DNA from: Pseudomonadota bacterium
GTDB lineage: Bacteria > Pseudomonadota > Gammaproteobacteria > Burkholderiales > Burkholderiaceae_E
DNA: 51,315 nucleotides
Direction of reading: 5' to 3'
NCBI GenBank assembly: GCA_023389055.1
Contig: JAEWFA010000044.1
Coordinates: forward strand, 1-51,315
This document shows positions 25,079 through 32,527 of the stretch, in pieces. Numbering within the stretch: the stretch's first letter is position 1; every line of letters begins with the position of its first letter. The notes beneath the pieces were generated by a model that saw nothing but the letters and a program-made list of their open reading frames with translations, ran no database searches and was not told the DNA's origin. A program made the position numbers and the translations under genes.

Positions 25079-25738
25079 ATGAGCACCCTGTTCACTCAGC
25101 TCGTCAACCTGCTCGGCGCCGTGCTGCTGCTGCTCGCCTTCGCGATGATCTCGCAGCGGCGCATCCTGTCGCTGATCAACCTGTTCACGCTGCAAGGCGC
25201 GACGCTCGTCGTCTCGACGGCGGCGGTCGGCTACGTCACGCAGCAGCCGCATCTGTACGTTTCGGCCGCGCTCACGCTCGTGCTCAAGGTGCTGCTGATC
25301 CCGGCGTTGCTGCACCGGGTCATCGACCGGCTCGACGTACGCTGGGACGTCGAGACGCTGATCAACATTCCCACGACGATGCTGATCGGCATCGCGCTCG
25401 TCATCTTCGCCTTCGCGCTGTCCGCGCCGATCGCGGGGCTCTCGTCGACAATCGCCGGCGGCTCGCTCGGCATCGCGCTCGCCTGCGTGCTGCTGTCGTT
25501 CCTCATGATGATCGCGCGCGCGAAGGCGGTGCCGCAGGTCATCGGCTTCCTGTCGATGGAGAACGGGCTGTTCTTCGCGGCCACGTGCGCGACCTACGGA
25601 ATGCCGATGGTCGTCGAGCTGGGAATCGGGCTCGACGTGCTCATCGGCGTGCTGATCCTCGGCGTGTTCATGTTCCAGATCCGCGAGCAGTTCGACAGCC
25701 TGGACATCCATCACCTCGAACGGCTCAAGGACGACTGA
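25079..25738 (+). CDS. hyfE: Hydrogenase-4 component E-like membrane subunit
   Basis: 219 residues with about six to seven hydrophobic helices. It resembles HyfE, whose N-terminal part is NuoK-like (LLLLAFAMISQRRILSLINLFTLQG), with VIGFLSMENGLFFAATCATYGMPMVVELGIGLDVL in the C-terminal half. The conserved glutamate in SMENG fits a NuoK-type proton path. It follows hyfC by 4 bases and precedes hyfF by one base. Confidence 0.87.
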   Translation: MSTLFTQLVNLLGAVLLLLAFAMISQRRILSLINLFTLQGATLVVSTAAVGYVTQQPHLYVSAALTLVLKVLLIPALLHRVIDRLDVRWDVETLINIPTTMLIGIALVIFAFALSAPIAGLSSTIAGGSLGIALACVLLSFLMMIARAKAVPQVIGFLSMENGLFFAATCATYGMPMVVELGIGLDVLIGVLILGVFMFQIREQFDSLDIHHLERLKDD

Positions 25739-25739
25739 G

Positions 25740-27194
25740 TTGGAACCGCTGCTGTTCGTGCTCGGCATCCCGCTCCTCGGCGGCGGCGTGCTGGCGCTAT
25801 GGGGTCACCGCAACTCGGCGATGGCGCTGAACGTCGCGTTCAGCTTCGCGACCTTCGTTGCCGCGCTCGTGCTCACCGGCCAGGTCATCGCCGACGGGCC
25901 GCGCTTCGCCTGGGAGCGCGAGTTCTTCATCGACGCGCTCAACGTGTTCCTGGTCACGCTGACCGCCTTCGTCGCCTTCACGACGGCTATCTTCTCCGGG
26001 CCCTACATGCGCGTAGAGCGCGACCACGGAAAGATGACGCCGCCACGCCTGCGGCTGTACCACAGCATGTACCAGCTGTTCAGCTTCACGATGCTGCTCG
26101 GGCTGATGACCAACAACATCGGGATCCTGTGGGTCGCGATGGAAGCGGCCACCCTCACCACGGTGCTGCTGGTGAGCGTCTACCGCACGGCGGCGAGCCT
26201 CGAGGCGGCGTGGAAATACTTCATCCTCTGCGGCGTAGGGATCGCGCAGGCCCTGTTCGGCACCGTGCTGCTCTACATGGCCGCCGAGCGCGTGATCGGC
26301 GCCGAGGAAGCGACGCTGCTGTGGACCGACCTCGACGCGATCAAGACGCAGCTGAATCCGAACATCGTCACGATCGCCTTCGCGTTCCTCTTCATCGGCT
26401 ACGGCACGAAGGTGGGCCTCGTGCCGCTGCACAACTGGCTGCCCGATGCGCACGCCGAGGGCCCGACGCCCGTATCGGCCGTGCTCTCGGGGCTGCTGCT
26501 GAACGTGGCGCTGTACGCGATCCTGCGCTGCAAGGTGCTCACCGACGGTGCGCTCGGGGTGCCGCTGGCCGGGCGCATGATGATCGGCTTCGGCCTGCTG
26601 TCGGTGCTCGTCGCGTCGTTCCTGCTGATGCGACAACGCGATGTCAAGCGCATGTTCGCGTATTCGTCGATCGAGCACATGGGGCTGATGACCTTCGCGT
26701 TCGGGCTCGGCGGGCCGGTGGCGAACTTCGCCGGACTGCTGCACATGACGGTGCACTCGCTGATCAAGTCGGCGATCTTCTTCACAGTGGGGCACGCCGC
26801 GCAGAAGGCCGGCACGCAGGTCATGGACGACATCCGCGGGCTCATCCGCATCAGCCCGACGATCGCCTGGGGGATGATCCTCGGATCGCTGGCGATTCTC
26901 GGCATGCCGCCGTTCGGTGTCTTCGCCAGCGAGTTCCTCATCATCACGACGGCGATGCGCGAGCAGCCATGGGCCACGCCGCTGCTGCTGATCGCGCTCG
27001 GCGTGGCCTTTGCCTCGATCTTCAGCCGCGTGCAACCGATGGTGTTCGGCGACACCTCGCTCGATCGCCTCCCGCACCCGCCGGCGCTGGTGCCGGTGTT
27101 CGTGCACCTGGCGCTCGGGCTGCTGCTCGGTCTGTACATCCCGCCGTGGCTCGACGCGTGGTACCGCGAGGCGGCGCGGATGATCGGCGGTTGA
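25740..27194 (+). CDS. hyfF: Hydrogenase-4 component F-like proton-conducting subunit
   Basis: 484 residues, the second antiporter-like channel of the complex, with about 14 hydrophobic segments. Glu135 in VAMEAATLTTVLLV and His231 in HNWLPDAHAEGPTPVSAVLSG are the conserved ion-path residues; SSIEHMGLM follows. Start is TTG at 25740, one base after the hyfE stop; no other start codon fits as well. Two distinct antiporter-like subunits (HyfB and HyfF) suggest more than one ion moved per turnover. Confidence 0.88.
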   Translation: MEPLLFVLGIPLLGGGVLALWGHRNSAMALNVAFSFATFVAALVLTGQVIADGPRFAWEREFFIDALNVFLVTLTAFVAFTTAIFSGPYMRVERDHGKMTPPRLRLYHSMYQLFSFTMLLGLMTNNIGILWVAMEAATLTTVLLVSVYRTAASLEAAWKYFILCGVGIAQALFGTVLLYMAAERVIGAEEATLLWTDLDAIKTQLNPNIVTIAFAFLFIGYGTKVGLVPLHNWLPDAHAEGPTPVSAVLSGLLLNVALYAILRCKVLTDGALGVPLAGRMMIGFGLLSVLVASFLLMRQRDVKRMFAYSSIEHMGLMTFAFGLGGPVANFAGLLHMTVHSLIKSAIFFTVGHAAQKAGTQVMDDIRGLIRISPTIAWGMILGSLAILGMPPFGVFASEFLIITTAMREQPWATPLLLIALGVAFASIFSRVQPMVFGDTSLDRLPHPPALVPVFVHLALGLLLGLYIPPWLDAWYREAARMIGG

Positions 27195-27195
27195 G

Positions 27196-28785
27196 ATGCC
27201 CTTGCGCGACCTGAACCTGCGCTTCGAGCCGCTGTCGGCAGCGCTGCCGATGCGGCGCGCGTCGGTCCCGCGCGAGCAGTGGCGCGCGAGCGCGCACGCC
27301 GTCGCCGCCGCCGGCGGACGCCTCGTGGCGCTCTGGGGCAGCGACCGACGGTGGGCCGGGGCCGGCTTCGCGGCGTGCGCGGCCTACGCGCTGCGCGACG
27401 GGCTCGCCTGGCTCGATCTGGCGCTCGAGCGCGAAGCGCCGAGCGTTCCGGACATCGGCCCGGTCTTTCCCTGCGCGGTGCGCATGCAGCGCGCGATGAC
27501 CGACCTCGTCGGCATCGCCATCGAGGGCGCTGCCGACACGCGCCCCTGGCTCGATCACGGTCTGTGGCCGTCGGGCTTTCGCCCGCTTCGCGACGAGACG
27601 CTGCCGCCGACAGGCACCGACGACCCGGCGGCGTCCGGCGCCGGCGACCTGGCAGCCGACTCCGGCGTCGGGGTGCCGTACGACTTCGTGCGCGTGGAGG
27701 GCGACGGCGTGCACGAGATCGCCGTCGGCCCCGTGCACGCGGGCATCATCGAGCCGGGCCACTTCCGTTTCTCGGTGGTCGGCGAGAAGGTGCTGCGCCT
27801 GGAAGAGCGGCTCGGCTACGCGCACAAGGGCATCGAGCGACGCTTCCAGGAACTCGCTGCGCTCGACGCGCATCGGCTGGCCGGCCGCGTGGCCGCCGAC
27901 ACCACGGTAGCCTACGCCTGGGCCTGGTGCATGGCGCTCGAAGCGGCCTGCGGCGGCGAGGTTCCGCCGGCCGCGCAATGGCTGCGCGCGCTGATGCTCG
28001 AGCGCGAGCGCGTGGCGAACCACCTGGGCGACCTGGGCGCGCTCGGCAACGACGCCGGACTCGCCTTCGGGCTCGCGCAGTTCTCGCGACTGCGCGAGCA
28101 GTGGCTGCGGCTTTCGATGGACGTCTGGGGCCACCGCTTCATGATGGATCGCGTGGTCCCCGGCGGCGTCGACGGGCGCCCCGACGCGATTGCGCTCGGC
28201 CGCATCCGCGCGCAGTGCGACGCGATCGAGCACGAGGTCGCCGCCCTGCGCGCGATCTACGACGAGCACGCAGGACTGCAGGATCGCTTCGTCGGCGCCG
28301 GTCGTGCGACGCCGCAACTGGCGGTACAACTCGGCCTCACCGGGCTGGCCGGGCGCGCGAGCGGCCAGGCGGCCGATCTTCGCTGCGACCAGCCGTGGTC
28401 GCCCTACGACGCGCTGAACGTCACGATGTGCACGAGCCGCGAGGGCGACGTGGCAGCGCGCGTGGCGGTGCGCTTCGACGAGACCTTCGAATCGCTGCGG
28501 CTGATCCGCGCGCTGTGCGAGCGGCTCCCGCCCGGACCCGAGCGTGTGCCGCCCGCGTTGCCCACGCGCGACGCGATCGGGGCGGGGCGCGTCGAAGGCT
28601 GGCGCGGCGAAGTCTTCGTCGCGCTCGAACTCGGCGCCGGCGGGCGCATCCGGCGCTGCCACTGCCACGACCCGTCGTGGCAGAACTGGCCGGTGATCGA
28701 GCACGCGATCATCGGCAACATCGTTCCCGATTTCCCGCTGATCAACAAGTCGTTCAATCTCTGCTACTCGGGACACGACCTCTGA
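27196..28785 (+). CDS. HyfG/NuoCD-like large subunit lacking Ni-Fe ligands
   Basis: 529 residues. The N-terminal part (to about 140) is NuoC-like, with PDIGPVFPCAVRMQRAMTDLVGI; the rest is NuoD/hydrogenase-large-subunit-like (VGPVHAGIIEPGHFRF, HKGIERRFQEL, LMLERERVANHLGDLG). In true HycE/HyfG proteins an N-terminal RxCGxC and a C-terminal DPCxxC bind Ni-Fe. Here the first reads RVAADT (231-236), with no cysteine. The second reads NLCYSG (521-526), with one cysteine (523). The enzyme cannot hold a normal Ni-Fe site, as in Ehr complexes. The rest of the fold is well conserved, so it is not decaying. The stop shares one base with the next start. Confidence 0.85.
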   Translation: MPLRDLNLRFEPLSAALPMRRASVPREQWRASAHAVAAAGGRLVALWGSDRRWAGAGFAACAAYALRDGLAWLDLALEREAPSVPDIGPVFPCAVRMQRAMTDLVGIAIEGAADTRPWLDHGLWPSGFRPLRDETLPPTGTDDPAASGAGDLAADSGVGVPYDFVRVEGDGVHEIAVGPVHAGIIEPGHFRFSVVGEKVLRLEERLGYAHKGIERRFQELAALDAHRLAGRVAADTTVAYAWAWCMALEAACGGEVPPAAQWLRALMLERERVANHLGDLGALGNDAGLAFGLAQFSRLREQWLRLSMDVWGHRFMMDRVVPGGVDGRPDAIALGRIRAQCDAIEHEVAALRAIYDEHAGLQDRFVGAGRATPQLAVQLGLTGLAGRASGQAADLRCDQPWSPYDALNVTMCTSREGDVAARVAVRFDETFESLRLIRALCERLPPGPERVPPALPTRDAIGAGRVEGWRGEVFVALELGAGGRIRRCHCHDPSWQNWPVIEHAIIGNIVPDFPLINKSFNLCYSGHDL

Positions 28786-29291
28786 TGTGGAGAATCGCCA
28801 GGCAGATTGCGCGCACCGGCATCGTCACCGAACCGGCGCCGCAGGGCGACGACGCGATGCGCACGGCCGTCGAGCGCATCCATCGAGAGATCCTCGACAT
28901 GCTCGGCAGCGCGCTGGCGATCCGCGCTGTCGACACGGGCTCGTGCAACGGCTGCGAGCTGGAGATGCACGCGCTCGCCAACCCCTACTACAACATCGAG
29001 GCCCTCGGCATCCGCTTCGTCGCCAGCCCGCGACACGCCGACATGCTGCTGGTCACCGGACCCGTGTCGCGGCACATGGAGTTGGCGCTGCGCCGAACCT
29101 GGGAAGCCACGCCCGAGCCGCGGCTCGTCGTCGCCGTCGGCGATTGCGCCTGCGGCACCGGCATCTTCGGCGAGAGCTACGCCACACTCGGGCGCGTCTC
29201 GCGAATCCTCCCCGTCGACGTCGAAGTGCCCGGCTGCCCGCCGCCCCCCCTGGAAATCCTGCGCGGCATCCTCACCGCCGTCCGACGATGA
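28785..29291 (+). CDS. hyfI: HyfI/NuoB-like Fe-S small subunit
   Basis: 168 residues of the NuoB/hydrogenase small-subunit family that holds the [4Fe-4S] cluster next to the large-subunit active site. Ligands are Cys54 and Cys57 (GSCNGCELE), Cys121 or Cys123 (GDCACGTGIFG) and Cys151 (PGCPPPP), so the cluster appears intact although the large subunit has lost Ni-Fe ligands. Start is the ATG overlapping the hyfG-like stop by one base. It is the last gene of the cluster; the stop is followed after 2 bases by heptamer repeats and a convergent gene. No hyp maturation genes, HyfA/HyfH-type ferredoxin or formate dehydrogenase gene is nearby. Confidence 0.88.
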   Translation: MWRIARQIARTGIVTEPAPQGDDAMRTAVERIHREILDMLGSALAIRAVDTGSCNGCELEMHALANPYYNIEALGIRFVASPRHADMLLVTGPVSRHMELALRRTWEATPEPRLVVAVGDCACGTGIFGESYATLGRVSRILPVDVEVPGCPPPPLEILRGILTAVRR

Positions 29292-29293
29292 TC

Positions 29294-29321
29294 CCCTTCA
29301 CCCTTCACCCTTCACCCTTCA
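29294..29321. repeat. Heptamer tandem repeat (4 x CCCTTCA)
   Basis: Four perfect CCCTTCA units fill the convergent junction between the Ehr cluster and the lldD-like gene. It is the same unit as at 7631-7719, here as one arm only. Two of the units lie inside the 3' end of the lldD-like reading frame and provide its stop codon (complement of 29305-29307). Confidence 0.92.
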
Positions 29322-30471
29322 CTCCGGGATACGTCCCCGGCACGAGAATTCCGCGATCGACCTTCTTGATGTCGCGCTGGCCGCAGAAGCCCATCGTGAT
29401 GTCGAGTTCCTTGCGCAGGATCTCGAGTGCGAGCGTGACGCCCGCTTCGCCCATCGCGCCCAGGCCGTAGAGGAACGCGCGTCCGACGTAGACGCCGCGC
29501 GCGCCGAGCGCGATTGCCTTGAGCGCATCCTGTCCCGAGCGGATGCCGCCGTCGAAGTGGACCTCGATGCGCCCGCCCGCTGCGTCGACGATCGCCGGCA
29601 GCGCACGGATCGATGACATCGCGCCGTCGAGCTGGCGACCTCCGTGGTTCGAGACGATGATCGCATCGGCCCCGGTGGCGATCGCGGGCTCGACGTCCTC
29701 GGCATCGAGGATTCCCTTCAGGATCAGCTTGCCGCCCCAGCGGTCGCGGATCCATTTCACGTCGTCCCAGCAAAGCGTGGGGTCGAACTGCTGGTTCGTC
29801 CACGACGACAGCGCGCGCAGGTCGTCCACGCCCTTCGCATGCCCGGCGATGTTGCGGAAGGTGCGCCGCTGCGTGCGCAGCATGCCCAGGCACCAGCGCG
29901 GCTTGCTCGCCAGGTTCGCGAGGTTCGCGATCGTCATGCGCGGCGGCGCGCTCAGGCCGTTGCGGATGTCCTTGTGGCGCTGTCCCATCACCTGCAGGTC
30001 GAGCGTGAGCACCAGCGCGCTGCAACCGGCGGCCTTCGCACGGTCGATCAGCCGGTTGATGAACTCGCGATCGCGCATCACGTAGAGCTGGAACCAGAAC
30101 GGCGCGTCGCTGTTCTGTGCGACGTCCTCGATCGAGCAGATGCTCATCGTCGACAGCGTGAAGGGCACGCCGGCCTTCGCCGCGGCACGCGCGGCGAGAA
30201 TCTCCCCGTCGGCGTGCTGCATCCCGGTCAGTCCGGTGGGCGCGAGCGCAATCGGCATCGCCACCGGCTGGCCGATCATCGTGCTGACCAGCGAACGCTT
30301 GTCGATGTCCACCGCGACGCGCTGGCGCAGCTTGATCGTCGTGAAGTCGCTCTCGTTCTCGCGATACGTCGTCTCCGTCCAGGCGCCCGAGTCGGCGTAC
30401 TCGTAGAACATCCGCGGCACGCGACGGCGGGCGAGCTGGCGAAGATCCTCGATGCAGGTGATGACGGGCAT
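29305..30471 (-). CDS. lldD: FMN-dependent alpha-hydroxy-acid dehydrogenase (L-lactate dehydrogenase-like)
   Basis: 388 residues of the glycolate oxidase / lactate dehydrogenase family, which oxidises L-lactate or related 2-hydroxy acids using FMN. Seen are ALAPTGLTGMQHADGE, FQLYVMRD, the catalytic-His motif SNHGGRQLDGA, and DGGIRSGQDALKAIALGARGVYVGR. The C-terminus GTYPGVKGEG is written partly by the heptamer repeat, which also gives the stop codon. It follows the carboxymuconolactone-decarboxylase-like gene by 43 bases. Other substrates such as mandelate or glycolate are possible. Confidence 0.85.
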   Translation of the reverse strand: MPVITCIEDLRQLARRRVPRMFYEYADSGAWTETTYRENESDFTTIKLRQRVAVDIDKRSLVSTMIGQPVAMPIALAPTGLTGMQHADGEILAARAAAKAGVPFTLSTMSICSIEDVAQNSDAPFWFQLYVMRDREFINRLIDRAKAAGCSALVLTLDLQVMGQRHKDIRNGLSAPPRMTIANLANLASKPRWCLGMLRTQRRTFRNIAGHAKGVDDLRALSSWTNQQFDPTLCWDDVKWIRDRWGGKLILKGILDAEDVEPAIATGADAIIVSNHGGRQLDGAMSSIRALPAIVDAAGGRIEVHFDGGIRSGQDALKAIALGARGVYVGRAFLYGLGAMGEAGVTLALEILRKELDITMGFCGQRDIKKVDRGILVPGTYPGVKGEG

Positions 30472-30514
30472 GGCGGCAACCGTTCGATGAAAGGCGAGCG
30501 GCAGGGATTATGAA

Positions 30515-30892
30515 TCAGCCTTCGCCCTTCTCGAACGCGCGCCGGGCCGTCCGGAAGGCGTCGACGCCGGCGGGAACGCCGCAATAGACCGCGAGCTGCA
30601 GGAACACTTCGGCGATCTCCTCCTTCGTGACGCCGTTGTTCAGCGCGCCGCGCACGTGCAACTCGAGCTCGTGCGGGCGGTTCAGCGCGCCGAGCATCGC
30701 CAGGTTCAGCAGGCTGCGCGTGCGTCGGTCCAGGCCCGGGCGGTTCCAGACGTCGCCCCAGCAGTATTGCGTGACGAGTTCCTGCATCGGGCGCGAGAAG
30801 TCGTCGGCGCTCGCGATGGCGCGGTCGACGTAGTCCGCGCCGAGCACCTCGCGGCGCGTCTTCAGGCCCTGTTCGAAAAGCTCCTTGTTCAT
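30515..30892 (-). CDS. Carboxymuconolactone decarboxylase family protein
   Basis: 125 residues of the CMD/AhpD fold. It matches 4-carboxymuconolactone decarboxylase (PcaC) along its length (LKTRREVLGADYVDRAIASADDF, CWGDVWNRPGLDRRTRSLLNLAMLGALNRPHELELHVRGALNNGVTKEEIAEV). PcaC acts in protocatechuate breakdown, but no other pca gene is present, so the substrate is uncertain. Its C-terminus KGEG and the following bases resemble degenerate heptamer units (30518-30531). It is probably co-transcribed with glpK upstream (69-base gap) and the lldD-like gene downstream. Confidence 0.85.
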   Translation of the reverse strand: MNKELFEQGLKTRREVLGADYVDRAIASADDFSRPMQELVTQYCWGDVWNRPGLDRRTRSLLNLAMLGALNRPHELELHVRGALNNGVTKEEIAEVFLQLAVYCGVPAGVDAFRTARRAFEKGEG

Positions 30893-30961
30893 TCCACGCT
30901 CCTTTTCATCGTCGGTTTCGTCGTACCGCGTCGATCGGCTTGCCCGCTCGCGCTCGTGGTT

Positions 30962-32443
30962 TCAGGGTGCGGTCGCCTGCCGCACCGCGTGCTCCCAGTC
31001 GTTCATCAGCGACGCGGCCCGATCGCGGCTCATCGTCGGCGAGAACGTGCGTTCGACGCGCCAGTGACGGGCGAGCTCGTCGGTGTCGCGCCACACGCCG
31101 ACGGCCAGGCCGGCAAGATACGCCGCCCCCAGCGCAGTCGTTTCGGTGATCTTCGGCCGCACGACCGGAATGCCGAGCAGATCGGCCTGGAACTGCATCA
31201 GCAGGTCGTTCGCCGCCGCGCCGCCGTCCACGCGAAGCTCCGTGATCGGCGCGCCCGCATCGCGCCCCATCGCGGCGAGCAGCGCCGCGCTCTGGAAGGC
31301 GATCGAGTCGAGCGCCGCACGCGCGACGTGCGCAACCGTCGTGCCGCGCGACAGCCCGGTGATCGTGCCGCGCGCGTCGGGCTTCCACCAGGGTGCGCCC
31401 AGACCGGTGAAGGCCGGCACGAACATCACGCCGCCGGCGTCGGGCACCGACGCAGCGAGCGCTTCGACGTCGGAAGACCGCTCGATCGCGCGCAGGCCGT
31501 CGCGCAACCACTGGACGACCGCTCCTGCGATGAAGACGCTTCCCTCGAGCGCGTAGCGGCGCACCGCATCGGCTTGCGCGGCGACCGTCGCGACGAGGCC
31601 ATTGCGCGACGGCTCGAAACGCTCCCCGGTGTTCATCAGCAGGAAGCAGCCGGTGCCGTAGGTGTTCTTCGCCATCCCCGCCCGGAAGCACGCCTGGCCG
31701 AACAGCGCCGCCTGCTGGTCGCCGGCGATTCCCGCGATCGGCCACGCGGCGCCGATCGCGTCGGCATCGCTCGTCGCGTACACGTGGCTCGAAGGCCGCA
31801 CGTCGGGAAGCATCGAGCGCGGCACGTCGAAGGCATCGAGCAGTTCGTCGTCCCATCGGGCACGCACGATGTCGTAGAGCATCGTGCGCGACGCGTTGGT
31901 GACGTCGGTGACGTGCACCGCGCCGCGGGTGAGATGCCACACGAGCCAGCTGTCGACGGTGCCGAAGGCGAGCTCGCCGCGACGCGCCTTCTCACGCGCA
32001 CCAGGGACGTGCTCGAGCAGCCAGGCGATCTTGCTCGCCGAGAAATAGGCGTCGACGACGAGCCCGGTTCGCGCGGCCACCAGCGGCGCCAGCCCGCGCG
32101 CGCGGATCGATTCGCAGATCGGCTCGGTGCGCCGGTCCTGCCAGACAATCGCGTTGTGGATCGGTCGGCCGCTCGCGCGCTCCCAGACGATCGTCGTCTC
32201 CCGCTGGTTCGTGATACCGAGCGCGACGACCGCACCCGGATCGATCGCGGCGGTTGCGATCGCTTCCCGGGCGGTTGCGAACTGCGTATCGCGGATCTCG
32301 AGCGGATCGTGCTCGACCCAGCCCGGCTGCGGGTAGATCTGGCGGAACTCGCTCTGCGCGATCGAACGGATCGCGCCGAGCTCGTTGAAGACGATCGCGC
32401 GCGAGCTCGAAGTGCCCTGGTCGAGCGCCAGAACGTAGCGCAT
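30962..32443 (-). CDS. glpK: Glycerol kinase
   Basis: 493 residues of the FGGY kinase family, which makes sn-glycerol-3-phosphate from glycerol and ATP. Seen are the N-terminal ALDQGTSSSRAIVF, GWVEHDP, TNQRETTIVWERASG, IVWQDRR, and the C-terminal ELRVDGGAAANDLLMQFQADLLG. GGGGAGG is a strong ribosome binding site 7-13 bases before the ATG at 32443. The frame stays open upstream, but that part has no family similarity. No glpF or glpD is next to it. It is divergent from an aldehyde dehydrogenase gene, which might act on a glycerol-derived aldehyde. Confidence 0.95.
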   Translation of the reverse strand: MRYVLALDQGTSSSRAIVFNELGAIRSIAQSEFRQIYPQPGWVEHDPLEIRDTQFATAREAIATAAIDPGAVVALGITNQRETTIVWERASGRPIHNAIVWQDRRTEPICESIRARGLAPLVAARTGLVVDAYFSASKIAWLLEHVPGAREKARRGELAFGTVDSWLVWHLTRGAVHVTDVTNASRTMLYDIVRARWDDELLDAFDVPRSMLPDVRPSSHVYATSDADAIGAAWPIAGIAGDQQAALFGQACFRAGMAKNTYGTGCFLLMNTGERFEPSRNGLVATVAAQADAVRRYALEGSVFIAGAVVQWLRDGLRAIERSSDVEALAASVPDAGGVMFVPAFTGLGAPWWKPDARGTITGLSRGTTVAHVARAALDSIAFQSAALLAAMGRDAGAPITELRVDGGAAANDLLMQFQADLLGIPVVRPKITETTALGAAYLAGLAVGVWRDTDELARHWRVERTFSPTMSRDRAASLMNDWEHAVRQATAP

Positions 32444-32527
32444 CGCTTGCCTCCCCGAAGTGCCGATGCCGCTATTCTGATGGGGTATCGCCCACGCAGC
32501 CGCGTCTTGCGGCAGGAAGACCCGCCA

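Noticed and set aside
27196..29291. Active uptake or formate-hydrogenlyase hydrogenase
   Set aside because: Three of four Ni-Fe cysteines are missing and no maturation, ferredoxin-type or formate dehydrogenase genes are present.
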